Assembly: GCF_026340675.1 (NCBI RefSeq)
Contig: NZ_JAPEOX010000001.1
Coordinates: forward strand, 1,860,001-1,924,000
Direction of reading: 5' to 3'
From: Streptomyces sp. NBC_01264
Lineage (GTDB): Bacteria > Actinomycetota > Actinomycetes > Streptomycetales > Streptomycetaceae
Length of the DNA: 64,000 nucleotides
In this document: positions 36,989 through 45,640 of the stretch, piece by piece
Numbering within the stretch: position 1 is the stretch's first letter
Layout: the number at the start of each line of letters is the position of its first letter
Translations under genes and position numbers: made by a program
The notes under the pieces: model-generated
The model's database searches: none
The model's input: only the letters and a program-made list of their open reading frames with translations
What the model was told of the DNA's origin: nothing

Positions 36989-37219
36989 ATGAGCCACTAC
37001 CCTCGCACCGGCCGCGCCGATCCGAGTCCGGCGGGCGCTCGCTGCCCCGGCTCGCCGCTCTTCGTTGCGGGCCTGATTCTCACCATCACCGGCGTCGCCC
37101 TCTACACGCTGCCCAGGGAACGGCCGGGGCTCATCCCGCCGGATCACTGCCCCTGGCCGCGGTCGCCGCCTGGTGGTCCGCCTCCCGCCAGAGCTGATCA
37201 CAACCCCGCACCGATGTGA
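36989..37219 (+). CDS. Small one-helix membrane protein
   Basis: A 76-residue protein with one hydrophobic helix '[20 protein letters not shown]' (about residues 24-43) and a Pro-rich tail. The helix resembles that of the protein at 38942-39106 ('GAPLTLAGVALYFLPGPG'). CCAGGAGCCCCGT precedes ATG36989. The Pro-rich tail may be an out-of-frame leftover, so the protein could be truncated. Function unknown. Confidence 0.45.
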   Translation: MSHYPRTGRADPSPAGARCPGSPLFVAGLILTITGVALYTLPRERPGLIPPDHCPWPRSPPGGPPPARADHNPAPM

Positions 37220-37371
37220 TCATGCCAAGGGCGCGAGGCAGACATCCGGCCCTGCTCTGGATACGGTGTAAGGAACGCGTCAAGAGTGTGGCGCGCGGTG
37301 TGCCGGGAAGTCTGGTCGGCGTCCTGGGGGCAGTGCGCCCTCGTCGCCCCCGACACCCGAAGGCCACCGAC

Positions 37372-38740
37372 ATGCCCGCCGACCCGCACGAACCCTCCTC
37401 CTCTTCCCGGTCACCGCTGTTCGGGGTCCTGCCCTGGCCCGAGCGCACCGCCATCGCCGGCGCGCTGCGGACCGAGACGGTGGGCGGGATGGTTCTCCTC
37501 GCCGCAGCCGTGATCGCCCTGGTGTGGGCCAACAGCCCCCTGTTCGGCGCGTATGAGGCGGTGCGGGACTTCCACTTCGGTATCCCCGCCCTGGGCCTGG
37601 TACCTGTCGGTGCAGCACTGGGCAGCGGACGGCCTCCTCGCGATCTTCTTCCTCGTCGCGGGAATTGAGCTGAAGCGCGAACTCGTCGTCGGTGAGCTCC
37701 GCACCCCGGCCACTGCTGTACTGCCCGTCGTCGCCGCCATCTGTGGGATGGCCGTCCCGGCCGCCGTCTACCTGACCATCGTCTCGGCGGGTGGCGGGAG
37801 CCCGGGCGGGTGGGCGGTGCCGATGGCCACGGACATCGCCTTCGCGCTCGCCGTCCTCGCCGTCATCTCCACTCACCTGCCCGCTGCTCTGAGGGCGTTC
37901 CTCCTGACCCTGGCCGTCGTCGATGACCTCGGTGCGATCCTGGTGATCGCCGTGTTCTTCACCGCCGACCTCAACCTCTGGGCCCTCGCTGCGGCCTTCA
38001 CCGGGCTCGCTGTCTTCTACCTGCTCCAGCGGTTCCGGGTTCGCGGCTGGTGGTGGTACGTCCCCCTTGGGCTGGCGATCTGGGGGCTGATGTACAACAG
38101 CGGGGTCCACGCCACCGTCGCCGGCGTCGCCATGGGCCTGATTCTCCGCCCCCAGCGCGACCCCGCACGCGGCCACCGCCCGGCCGAGACCGCCTCCCCC
38201 GGCGAGCGGACCGCGCATCTCCTGCGCCCGGTGTCCGCCGGGATCGCGGTGCCGCTGTTCGCGCTCTTCGCCGCGGGCGTGGCCCTCTCCGGGCCCGCGC
38301 TCGGCGCGGTGTTCACCCAGGCCGAACCCCTCGGCGTCGTCCTCGGCCTCGTCCTCGGCAAAACGGTCGGGGTGTTCGCCGGTACCTATCTGACTGCCCG
38401 GTTCACCCGGGCCCGTCTCAACCCCGACCTGGCCTGGGCCGACATCCTCGCCTTGGCTGTGCTCGCCGGGATCGGGTTCACCGTCGCCCTCCTCATCGGC
38501 GAACTCGCCTTCACCGACCCGACCACAACCGAGCACATCAAGGCCGCCGTCCTCGTCGGCTCCCTCATCGCCGCCGCCCTCGCGGCCCTCCTGGTCCGAC
38601 GCCGCAACACGATCTACCGACGCCTGTACGAGGAGGAGAACCTCGACGCGGACAACGACGGGATACCCGACATCTACCAGCGCGGCCCTGTCGCAGGGAC
38701 CGACGGCACCGTTGACCGTGCAGGAGGGCAGCACACCTGA
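37372..38740 (+). pseudogene. nhaA: Na+/H+ antiporter NhaA gene with a frameshift
   Basis: ATG37372 starts '[20 protein letters not shown]' and continues in NhaA style with '[20 protein letters not shown]'. After '[10 protein letters not shown]' (about 37598) the frame drifts. One base out of phase, the family continues as '[20 protein letters not shown]' and 'MATDIAFALAVLAVISTHLP' with the key aspartate pair in 'LAVVDDLGAILVIA', to the stop at 38740. One extra G near 37599-37600 explains it. The full-length protein would have about 455 residues and would exchange sodium for protons. Either the gene is dead or the base is an assembly error. Confidence 0.8.
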
Positions 38741-38949
38741 TGTCCAGCGATGCCTCACTGCCAGGCACCCGCTGCCGGCGCCGTCTCGGACACCTCCACC
38801 GCGCTCCAGCATCCGCGGCCAATGGTCACCTCTGCTGGGCAGTGGCGGGCTCGGGCCTGCTCGCCGGGGCACTCTCCGCCTTCCCCACCGCCCGCAACGT
38901 CCCTGCCGCCGCACCCCCACCGCCCCGAGCAGGAGCAGACCATGTCTGA
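38740..38949 (+). CDS. Small hypothetical protein overlapping the nhaA stop
   Basis: A 69-residue frame whose ATG overlaps the nhaA stop (TGATG). It has an Arg-rich start ('MSSDASLPGTRCRRRLGHLH') and a short hydrophobic segment 'LCWAVAGSGLLAGALSAFPT'. It overlaps the next small gene by eight bases. The coupling favours translation, but the composition is not distinctive. Confidence 0.35.
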   Translation: MSSDASLPGTRCRRRLGHLHRAPASAANGHLCWAVAGSGLLAGALSAFPTARNVPAAAPPPPRAGADHV

Positions 38950-39106
38950 ACGCCGGATCGGACGAGTAATGGCTCTCATCGGCGCACCTCTCACCCTGGC
39001 CGGAGTGGCGTTGTACTTCCTGCCCGGACCCGGCTTCCCCATCCTCGTCATCGGCTTGGCCCTACTTGTCACCGGCCTCGCCATGGCCGCAGCCGGCCAC
39101 CGCTGA
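38942..39106 (+). CDS. Small two-helix membrane protein
   Basis: A 54-residue protein, 'MSERRIGRVMALIGAPLTLA' then 'GFPILVIGLALLVTGLAMAA'. CAGGAGCAG stands nine bases before ATG38942. Two hydrophobic helices are separated by 'LPGPG', a pattern seen in small PGPGW-like membrane proteins. It lies between nhaA and the ATP-binding protein and may belong to their operon. Function unknown. Confidence 0.6.
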   Translation: MSERRIGRVMALIGAPLTLAGVALYFLPGPGFPILVIGLALLVTGLAMAAAGHR

Positions 39107-39151
39107 CTCTCCACCCCCAAGCCCGCACCACGAACGACAGGAATCACGACG

Positions 39152-39682
39152 ATGAGCTGGGAATGGATCGGGTGGCGTGGCCGCCCGGCGGCAGGACGGC
39201 CCCTTCCGGACGAGCCAGTGGATGCGCCCGCCCCACACGCCACGCCGCTTCCCCGCCCCATCTCGCTATCCGTCGAGTTCGAGGGCAGCGAGCCGATCGC
39301 CGAGGCCCGGCGACTGACCCGCGCCTTCCTCGCCGACGTGCAATCCGTCCACGGCCTGCCGGTCTCTCACCGTGCCCGGGACATGATCGAGCTGGTCGTC
39401 AGCGAGCTGGTCACCAACACCCGCAAATACGCGCCCGGCCCCAGCCTGCTCATCCTCGAAGTCCGCGACGGCTGCGTGAACGTGGCTGTCTGGGACAGCA
39501 ATCCCGCGCTACCCGCGATCCTGCCTCCCGACCCCGCCCGGGTGGGACAGCACGGTCTGGAGATCATCATGGCCGCGGCACTGACCCTTCAAATCCACCG
39601 CGAACCCGTCGGCAAGCGGATTACAGCGTCCATCGAACTGGCCCACGGGCCGAACACCGACGCCGCAGACCGAGAACGCTGA
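39152..39682 (+). CDS. ATP-binding anti-sigma-type regulatory protein (HATPase_c)
   Basis: A 176-residue protein. The GHKL ATPase N-box is 'MIELVVSELVTNTRKYAPGP' (about residues 78-97), the G1 region is 'VAVWDSNPALPAI', and 'GQHGLEIIMAAALTL' is the G2-like segment. This is the RsbW/SpoIIAB-like family, abundant in Streptomyces, whose members bind sigma factors or phosphorylate STAS antagonists. ATG39152 follows GACAGGAATCACGACG. A STAS protein lies 2.3 kb upstream and could be its partner. Confidence 0.85.
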   Translation: MSWEWIGWRGRPAAGRPLPDEPVDAPAPHATPLPRPISLSVEFEGSEPIAEARRLTRAFLADVQSVHGLPVSHRARDMIELVVSELVTNTRKYAPGPSLLILEVRDGCVNVAVWDSNPALPAILPPDPARVGQHGLEIIMAAALTLQIHREPVGKRITASIELAHGPNTDAADRER

Positions 39683-39967
39683 GATTGGGTCCGGCAGGTT
39701 CTGGACCCGGACCAAGCGATACCCGCCAAGGAGGAGGCCCCTTCTTTCGGTGATCAAGCTCCTGACCGACTCCGCATGCACTGTGCACCGCGCGAAGACA
39801 GGGATCATCGAGACCGGCTCCGGCACCGCAAGCTCGGCCCACCGAGGCTGCGTAGGTCGCAGCAGGCTCACGGCGACAAAGCCAGGGGACTCCCGCCGCA
39901 GAAGGCCTACACGGTGACACGGCTCACCGTGGAGCTGCACCACGTCTGGCCCTGGCCTCAGTGGCTG

Positions 39968-40016
39968 ATCGGGCTACGCCTACCTGCCGAACCTGGCAGG
40001 GTGGGTGTAGCCCGAT
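39968..40016. terminator. Nested hairpin, probable terminator
   Basis: ATCGGGCTACGCC at 39968-39980 pairs with GGTGTAGCCCGAT at 40004-40016 (one G-T pair), and CCTGCC/GGCAGG pairs inside it. It lies 290 bases after the anti-sigma-type gene in non-coding sequence. Confidence 0.5.
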
Positions 40017-40382
40017 GAGTTGTTAGCCCGCGGTAGTTGCGAGCGTGATATCCGCCACCGAGATGAACGGGTCTGCCGCATCCACTAGGCCGCGCATACA
40101 GTGTTGATCACCAGCTTCTAACGATCTTCGGATGGCCCATGGTCGACCACTGGACCGCCACCCCATACCCACCAGCGATCATCAGCGACCTCCAACGCCC
40201 GCCGAAGTCGTTACTGGTCGCTCCGATCCTCCCGAGTGCCGACAACAGGCACCAGCGGACAACGGACATAAGTGAAAGACCCTCATAAGCTCTCCGGCAG
40301 CCCCGCCCTCGTCGACGCCCATGTGGACAAGGCGCTTGACAAGGCCCTGAAGCCCGCAGGCTGACACGCTCCGGACATACAG

Positions 40383-40428
40383 AAGGCACTGGCCCCCAGC
40401 GAAGGATCTCGCTGGGGGCCAGTGCCTT
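40383..40428. terminator. Perfect 20-bp hairpin, probable bidirectional terminator
   Basis: The arms at 40383-40402 and 40409-40428 are exact reverse complements with the loop AGGATC. It lies 50 bases beyond the leftward DUF317 gene's stop, so it fits a terminator for that array and for anything coming from the left. Confidence 0.75.
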
Positions 40429-40475
40429 GTTGACGGGCCGCGTAGGTCCGGTGTCCGCCACCGGCCGTCCCCTCG

Positions 40476-41165
40476 TTAGAGGGAGGGCCGGATCGTGAGG
40501 CGTGCTTGGGAGGATTCCGGCAGGACGCGACGCGGAACCGGTGCCTCGCAGACGAGGCCTGCGGCGAAGACTGCGACCAAGTCGTGCGGTGTGGACGTGC
40601 TGAACGCGGCAACCCACAGGTAGGGACCGCTGGCTTCCGGCTGGGACCAGGCCTGCCAGCCGGGCATGTCGGGGCGGGGGTCCTGGTCCTGGATCCCGTC
40701 CGGGAGCGGCGCCCGGGTCATGCATGCCGTGAAGGACTTGTCCCAGAGGGTGAAGGCCGGGTCGTCCACGTCCCCGTGCCAGCCTCCGGCCACCAGCGCT
40801 TCGGGAACGGCCTCGGGCCCGTCGAAGCCCCACGTCGGCTCCGTACGGGCGGCAACGGCGAGGGCGAAGGCGGCAACAGCTTCGTAGGGCACACCGCGGG
40901 TGAAGTAGGCCGTCCAGTTCACCGTGGCACGTGAGGTGTCCTCGCGTGCGGAGATCTCCCAGGCGACGGGTAGGTCGGCCAGTTCCGTGGTGAGAGGGTC
41001 GGCCATGACCCATTCGGCGCAGCGGAGTTGGTCGGGGCTCGCGTGGAAAAGCGTCCGGCGGGCCGTTACCCAGTACGACCATCCGGCGCCGACGAGTTCG
41101 TCTCCCACCTGCTCAGCCAGCGCGCTGTCGTCGCCGGCCAGGTGTCGCGGGCTGACCCAGAGCAC
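40476..41165 (-). CDS. DUF317-family protein
   Basis: A protein of about 229 residues with two DUF317-type modules: 'VSPRHLAGDDSALAEQVGDE' with 'ISAREDTSRATVNWTAYFTR' and 'GVPYEAVAAFALAV', then a second half with 'GPYLWVAAFSTSTPHDLVAV'. DUF317 proteins are found almost only in streptomycete plasmids and islands and are of unknown function. GTG41165 is a likely start, but the frame is open further upstream without ATG/GTG. This is the last gene of a short leftward set. Confidence 0.8.
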   Translation of the reverse strand: MLWVSPRHLAGDDSALAEQVGDELVGAGWSYWVTARRTLFHASPDQLRCAEWVMADPLTTELADLPVAWEISAREDTSRATVNWTAYFTRGVPYEAVAAFALAVAARTEPTWGFDGPEAVPEALVAGGWHGDVDDPAFTLWDKSFTACMTRAPLPDGIQDQDPRPDMPGWQAWSQPEASGPYLWVAAFSTSTPHDLVAVFAAGLVCEAPVPRRVLPESSQARLTIRPSL

Positions 41166-41232
41166 GTCGGGACTCGGAAGGTCTGCGGGCAGTTCGGGAT
41201 TCAGGGGCGCCTCCCGGGCTTTCGTGGAACGG

Positions 41233-41520
41233 TCACTGGACGATGGCTCCTACGCCTCGTCGGACCCTGGCCGGCAGGGTGGTGCGCGGGTGCCAGCCCA
41301 AGTCCTGGGCGGTGAGGGCCGGCAGGAAGCCCGTCTGCCCCGATTCGCCGAGAAAGACGACGGGGCGGCCGTCGTGCCCGACGCCCAGGACGATGTCTCC
41401 CAGCGTGTGGGCGAAGGGGAATTCGGGGTTGATGGCCAGGCGTACTGAGATGTCGGGGGCGAAGCGCGAGAGGTGCTCGATGATTTCGGCGACGGTGGGA
41501 TCGGCGGCGATGGGGTGCAT
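41233..41520 (-). CDS. Hypothetical protein between DUF317 genes
   Basis: A 95-residue protein, 'MHPIAADPTVAEIIEHLSRF' to 'RTTLPARVRRGVGAIVQ'. The central 'VRLAINPEFPFAHTLGDIVL' is a beta-rich stretch that I recall from other streptomycete accessory proteins without an assigned role. ATG41520 has CCGGAGGCTCC upstream. It lies between two DUF317-type genes on the same strand and is probably cotranscribed with them. Confidence 0.65.
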   Translation of the reverse strand: MHPIAADPTVAEIIEHLSRFAPDISVRLAINPEFPFAHTLGDIVLGVGHDGRPVVFLGESGQTGFLPALTAQDLGWHPRTTLPARVRRGVGAIVQ

Positions 41521-41577
41521 GGAGCCTCCGGGGCTGGATGCGGAAGAGGGGTGCGAAGTCGTGCTCGACGTCGGCTA

Positions 41578-41931
41578 TCAGGCCGGACGTGAGGTGGAGA
41601 TGACGGTGGCGACCGCCGAGGCGATGACATGGGCTGGGGTCTCGACACCAAAGCCGATGCTGTAGCCGGGCACGGTTGCCGTTCCCGTGATGGCCAGCCG
41701 CCAACCCTCGTCGAGTCGGCCAGGCCGGCCTTCGGGGAACCAACCGAGGTAGAGGCGCCCGTCCTTGCTGGCGATGTGCATGTCGGCCCTGTCGTCCACG
41801 ACGAAGTGGAAGTCCTCGGCCGTGAACTGGTCGATCACCTGGGAGGGCTGGCCCCGCCCGAGCATCCACGTGCGGATCCGCAGGGCCTCGATGCTCGTGG
41901 AGAATCCGGGGCGGCCTACCTCGACGGTCAT
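41578..41931 (-). CDS. Short DUF317-like protein
   Basis: A 117-residue protein with one DUF317-like module: 'IDQFTAEDFHFVVDDRADMH', 'LYLGWFPEGRPGRLDEGWRL' and 'PAHVIASAVATVISTSRPA'. The order strand-strand-helix is that of the second half of the longer DUF317 proteins here. ATG41931 starts it. The first gene of the leftward set 41931 to 40476. Function unknown. Confidence 0.65.
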   Translation of the reverse strand: MTVEVGRPGFSTSIEALRIRTWMLGRGQPSQVIDQFTAEDFHFVVDDRADMHIASKDGRLYLGWFPEGRPGRLDEGWRLAITGTATVPGYSIGFGVETPAHVIASAVATVISTSRPA

Positions 41932-42238
41932 ACGCGATCACCTTTTTGACCTGCGGTTTCGGGGAAGGGGTCAACCTTGACATGGGTCGGCCGGTCTCTC
42001 CAGAGATGTACGCGTCTTGCCCGTCTGCCGTGAGCGATGTCCGGACAGCACGAAGCGAGGGCGGTACCCCGTCAGGGGGGTATCGCCCTCGCTTGGCGTT
42101 CTTCGGCTATCGGATTGATTCGGGAGTGGTGCTTCGCCGTCAGCCGTCAGGAATGCCTGCCGGGATGGGGCTCCGTGGCCGCCCCATCTCTATGGGGCGG
42201 GGGCGGCCTCGGCGTCCTCCGCAAGCGTCACGACCTGC

Positions 42239-42790
42239 TCACCGGGCCGACCCCAACGGTTGGTCCAGGGCGGCGCGGGCACGCGTCTCGAATTCGCGAA
42301 TTCGCTGCCAGGTCAGGTCGGACAGGCCGACGGCATCGGCCGGTCCTTGCCGGAGCACAGACTGTACGGAACGTGAGGCCGCCAGAGGATGGCCAGGATG
42401 GTATGCGCCGCTCGAGCAAGCCCAAGCTGTCAAGGCGCGCACCGCTTGGTGAGCCGCACGCGCTACATCCTCGGGGCCCTCCACCAGAACCAGGGCGAGT
42501 GCCTTGCTGGTGGTCCGGCGCATGTCGACGACCTGGCTGTATAGCTCTGCTGCTTCGGGGCTGGGGCGGTCCTCGTCGTCGAGTGCCTGAACGATGCTGA
42601 TGACTTCACCGTAATCAACCGCCGCGCCGACGAAGGCCACGTACGCCTGCCTCCGGCCGTCTCGACGCCAGTGCTCGTGTTGTGAGCGCCGCTGCATCGT
42701 CCCGTTCAGCCGTGCGGCGCCGAGCGCGCTCACTGCCCCCGAGCACGTACCGATGATTGCCGCCAGCGCCGCCACGATCCCTGGTTCCAC
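42239..42790 (-). CDS. Hypothetical membrane-anchored helical protein
   Basis: A 183-residue protein. A hydrophobic N-terminal segment 'IVAALAAIIGTCSGAVSALG' (about residues 5-24) suggests a membrane anchor, and the rest is helical ('YVAFVGAAVDYGEVISIVQA', 'GLSDLTWQRIREFETRARAA'). GTG42790 was chosen for the GGGGGCGGA ribosome site; the open frame runs much further upstream as a shadow of the phosphotransferase gene. A degraded copy of its C-terminus lies at 836-932. No family recognised. Confidence 0.65.
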   Translation of the reverse strand: MEPGIVAALAAIIGTCSGAVSALGAARLNGTMQRRSQHEHWRRDGRRQAYVAFVGAAVDYGEVISIVQALDDEDRPSPEAAELYSQVVDMRRTTSKALALVLVEGPEDVARAAHQAVRALTAWACSSGAYHPGHPLAASRSVQSVLRQGPADAVGLSDLTWQRIREFETRARAALDQPLGSAR

Positions 42791-42928
42791 AGATCCGCCC
42801 CCTACGAGGAACACCCCTGGCACTGTTCGACGAAGCCAGGGTCCACCTGGTTGCACGCGGGACGCTGGAGACGGCGGCCGGGTGCCGTCCGGCTTCGGTA
42901 TGGTGCTGCCCTTCACGGAGGTACGACC

Positions 42929-43249
42929 ATGACCGACGAACCCCTCGACCGATGGGCCGCGCGCCGCCAAGGGCGACTGCGCAAGCCCGGCGAGCTCAAG
43001 GCCATCACCCTCGGCGCCGGCCCGCAGCGCGCAGCACACGTGGACCCCCGCGCCCCTCGCCTGATCTTGGAGTGGGACGGCTTCGCCTGGCAGGCACTGA
43101 CGACGGTGAAGAACTATGCAGAGGCCTGCCGCGTACTCGGCCGGACGCTTGAAGCCGCGAGTATCGAACAAGCCGAGACGACTGGCCCCATCACCGGACG
43201 CAATCCACTGGCCCCAGGGACCGGACGTCACCGAAAGCCCCGGCCCTGA
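42929..43249 (+). CDS. DUF6087-like protein
   Basis: A 106-residue protein, 'MTDEPLDRWAARRQGRLRKP' with 'GPQRAAHVDPRAPRLILEWD' and 'VKNYAEACRVLGRTLE'. This is the pattern of DUF6087, a small family specific to streptomycetes. CACGGAGG precedes ATG42929. Its stop lies four bases before the phosphotransferase start, so they form an operon divergent from the 42239-42790 gene. Function unknown. Confidence 0.75.
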   Translation: MTDEPLDRWAARRQGRLRKPGELKAITLGAGPQRAAHVDPRAPRLILEWDGFAWQALTTVKNYAEACRVLGRTLEAASIEQAETTGPITGRNPLAPGTGRHRKPRP

Positions 43250-43252
43250 CCG

Positions 43253-44035
43253 ATGCCGACCGTCCGACTCCCCGAGATCCCCGCTGACGTCCTGGACCTG
43301 ATCGAAGCGCGGACTGGGCCCGTCCTCGGGTACGAGACCGTCAGTGCCGGGCTGAACAGTGCCGTCGCCGCCCGCGTCCGCACTGCCAACACCACGGTCT
43401 TCGTCAAAGGGATGCCCAGCGACCACCGCCGCGTCTGGACGCAGCAGCGCGAAGCCGACATCAACCCGAGCGTCCCTCACCTCGCGCCGACGCTCCTGTG
43501 GCACGTCCAAGAGGCCGGCTGGGACCTGCTGGCCTTCACCAACATCGACGGCCACCACGCGGACTACGCCCCCGGCTCGCCCGATCTTCCGCTCGTGGCC
43601 GAAGCGATGGCCCGCCTCTCCCCCGTCACCGCGCCCGGCATCACCATGCGGTCGATGCCGGAGCGGATGAAGGCCTACAGCGAGACGCCCGAGCTGTTCG
43701 CCGGCCCGAGCCTTCTCCACACCGACTGGTTCCCCAGCAACGTCCTCATCGCCGACAACCGCGCCGTCCTCGTCGACTGGGCCTGGGCCTCACGCGGGGC
43801 GGCGTGGATCGATCCAGCCCTGTGGGTGGTCTGGCTCATCAAGAGCGGCCACACCCCTCAGCAAGCTGAGGAGTGGGCGGCACGCGTCCCCACCTGGACT
43901 ACCGCCCCGCCTGCGGCGGCCACCGCCTTCGCGAAGGCCACCGTCGCTGTGTGGGAGGAGATCGCCGCGGGCGAGCCGGCGGGCTGGGTCCTCGACATGC
44001 TCCAGGCCGCCCGCACCTGGTACGGCTCCCGCTGA
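43253..44035 (+). CDS. Aminoglycoside phosphotransferase/kinase-fold protein
   Basis: A 260-residue protein. The catalytic loop 'SLLHTDWFPSNVLIADNRAV' (HxDxxxxN, about residue 160) and the metal-binding 'LVDWAWASRGAAWIDPALWV' (about 180) are those of the APH/choline-kinase fold. The N-lobe has the strand lysine in 'TTVFVKGMPSDHR'. Such proteins phosphorylate small molecules including aminoglycosides; the substrate cannot be told. It follows the DUF6087-like gene by three bases. Confidence 0.82.
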   Translation: MPTVRLPEIPADVLDLIEARTGPVLGYETVSAGLNSAVAARVRTANTTVFVKGMPSDHRRVWTQQREADINPSVPHLAPTLLWHVQEAGWDLLAFTNIDGHHADYAPGSPDLPLVAEAMARLSPVTAPGITMRSMPERMKAYSETPELFAGPSLLHTDWFPSNVLIADNRAVLVDWAWASRGAAWIDPALWVVWLIKSGHTPQQAEEWAARVPTWTTAPPAAATAFAKATVAVWEEIAAGEPAGWVLDMLQAARTWYGSR

Positions 44036-44049
44036 GCCGGACGGGACGG

Positions 44050-44481
44050 TCAACTGCCACCACGGGTGGGAGGACGACGGAACGTGTCCGGCACCGCGGG
44101 CTTCGTGGCCGGTTTGGCAGTCGGGCCGATAGGACGCGGTTCCTGGACGGGCACGGCGGCAGACGGGCGGACGGGCCCCAAGGCCATGAGCCCTTGAAGT
44201 CGCTCGGCGGGGAGAGCCGGGTGGTCGGCGGTGTACATGGCGATGTACCCGGCGTTTGCCAGTTCCGCGTACGACGCCAGGTGCAGCACGGTGCTCAGCT
44301 GCGTGCTGGTCCCTTCAGGGAGAGCGAAGAGTTCCAGGTCACCGACCATGGTTGGGCGGAAGGCATGCCGTTCTAGCACCTCGATGACGGCCGGGTTGTC
44401 CTTGAGCACGGCGACCCACAGCGGATTCGAACTGCCGGGAGTCTGCCCGTACAGGACGTCGGGCTCGACGAAGTCAGTCAT
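44050..44481 (-). CDS. Hypothetical protein at the end of the leftward array
   Basis: A 143-residue soluble protein, 'MTDFVEPDVLYGQTPGSSNP' then 'VGDLELFALPEGTSTQLSTV' and a Pro-rich tail. A helix-strand pattern is visible but no family. ATG44481 has CAGGAGTTAC upstream. It lies 73 bases after the LAXTG protein gene on the same strand and may be cotranscribed. Confidence 0.65.
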   Translation of the reverse strand: MTDFVEPDVLYGQTPGSSNPLWVAVLKDNPAVIEVLERHAFRPTMVGDLELFALPEGTSTQLSTVLHLASYAELANAGYIAMYTADHPALPAERLQGLMALGPVRPSAAVPVQEPRPIGPTAKPATKPAVPDTFRRPPTRGGS

Positions 44482-44553
44482 GTAACTCCTGGTGAAAGGG
44501 ACGCCAGAGCGGGCTGGCCGTCCGATTTACGTGAGGGCGTCAGTGGGCGAGCG

Positions 44554-45519
44554 TTAAGGGGTGGTGCGTTCTGCCCGGCGACGCAGTGCCCAGACGGCGC
44601 CGCCGCCGGCAATGATCAGAACGCCGCCCAGGAGGCCGATCCAACGGGCGGAGCCGCCACCGGTATTGGCGAGCACGCCTGTCGGGGCGGGGGAGGTGGT
44701 ACTCGAAGCTGTCTCAGCGACCGTGGGAGTGGCCGACGGGGCCGCGGAGGCTGCAGCCGAAGGTGTGGATGACGTGCTCGGCTTGGGCGTGGACGGGGAA
44801 GTCGGCGGAGGGCTGCTCGGGGGCTGGGTCGGGGGGATCTTCGAGTTGGTGAACTCCGCGGTGACCGGTGCGCCCGGCTTCGCAGTGACGGTCACCGGCT
44901 TGGCGGTCAGCTGGTATCCGGCCGGCGCCTTCGTCTCGGTGGCGGTGTAGGCGGTGCCGGTTCGCGCGGAGACTGTCAGCTTGGCCTTGGCTGTGCCCTC
45001 GGGTCCCGTGGTCAAGGTGAGCGTCTCCCCCTGGCCGCTTGTCGGTGTCACGTTGATCACCGCGCCGGACAGGGGCTTGCCGGTTTCCTTGTCCGCCTTC
45101 TTGACGATCAGGTCGGCGGCCTTGAACGGGTCGGTGATCACCATGGGCGTGACGGCATCGGTGATGATGACGTCCTGGTCGGCGACGGTGTCGTGGATCG
45201 GGCTGCCGCTGGCGGTTTCCTTGAGGCGGTAGGGGCCGGGTATGAGGCCTTCGAGGCGGAGCAGGCCGTCGGCGCCGGTCTTACCTTCGGCTGCCGGATT
45301 GCCGGAGGCGTCGAGGAGGGCAAAGGAGGCGCCGGCGAGGATGTCTCCGGTCGGGTCCTTCTTCTGGATCTCGATCCCTCCGGTCGTCACGGAGCGCTCG
45401 GTCATGACCGGCGGCGGGGCGGACGGGTCGGGGCTCGTGCTGGCGTGGGCGAAGGGAATGGTGGCGGCCATCGCCGTGAGGGTGAGGGCGAGGACCGGGG
45501 TTGTGCGGCGGCTGGGCAA
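44554..45519 (-). CDS. Sortase-anchored SpaA/prealbumin-domain surface protein (LANTG)
   Basis: A 321-residue exported protein: signal peptide 'PVLALTLTAMAATIPFAHAS' (residues 8-27), two SpaA/Cna-B-like beta domains ('GGIEIQKKDPTGDILAGASF' and 'DLIVKKADKETGKPLSGAVI'), a Pro/Ser/Thr-rich wall-spanning stretch, then LANTG, a hydrophobic helix ('WIGLLGGVLIIAGGGAVWAL') and an Arg-rich tail. LAXTG is the motif used by class E sortases of actinobacteria, so it should be linked to the wall. Lys/Glu pairs typical of isopeptide domains are present. No sortase gene lies in the window. Confidence 0.82.
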   Translation of the reverse strand: MPSRRTTPVLALTLTAMAATIPFAHASTSPDPSAPPPVMTERSVTTGGIEIQKKDPTGDILAGASFALLDASGNPAAEGKTGADGLLRLEGLIPGPYRLKETASGSPIHDTVADQDVIITDAVTPMVITDPFKAADLIVKKADKETGKPLSGAVINVTPTSGQGETLTLTTGPEGTAKAKLTVSARTGTAYTATETKAPAGYQLTAKPVTVTAKPGAPVTAEFTNSKIPPTQPPSSPPPTSPSTPKPSTSSTPSAAASAAPSATPTVAETASSTTSPAPTGVLANTGGGSARWIGLLGGVLIIAGGGAVWALRRRAERTTP

Positions 45520-45640
45520 GTGGTGGTGCTCCTGTTGATCGCAGTGGCGGGTGGTGCGGCGGCTGCTCGGCAGAGTGCTGGCCTGTCCCGCTGCGGGGAC
45601 AGACCAGCGGGAATGGGCGGCCGCTCTCCTGGGGTGCGGT

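Larger units (their letters stand above)
39683..40475. other. Gene-poor stretch with two strong hairpins
   Basis: About 790 bases between a rightward and a leftward gene. Two hairpins (listed separately) dominate. A frame of 30 codons from GTG40272 ('MKDPHKLSGSPALVDAHVDK') ends just before the second hairpin and could be a tiny gene, but nothing else supports it. Confidence 0.5.

Noticed and set aside
40108..41082. 324-codon minus-strand frame overlapping the DUF317 gene
   Set aside because: It is in another frame from the DUF317 protein, crosses the terminator hairpin and has no recognisable domain.
42791..43720. Upstream extension of the 42239-42790 minus-strand frame
   Set aside because: It runs antisense through the DUF6087-like and phosphotransferase genes; the internal GTG42790 has a better ribosome site.
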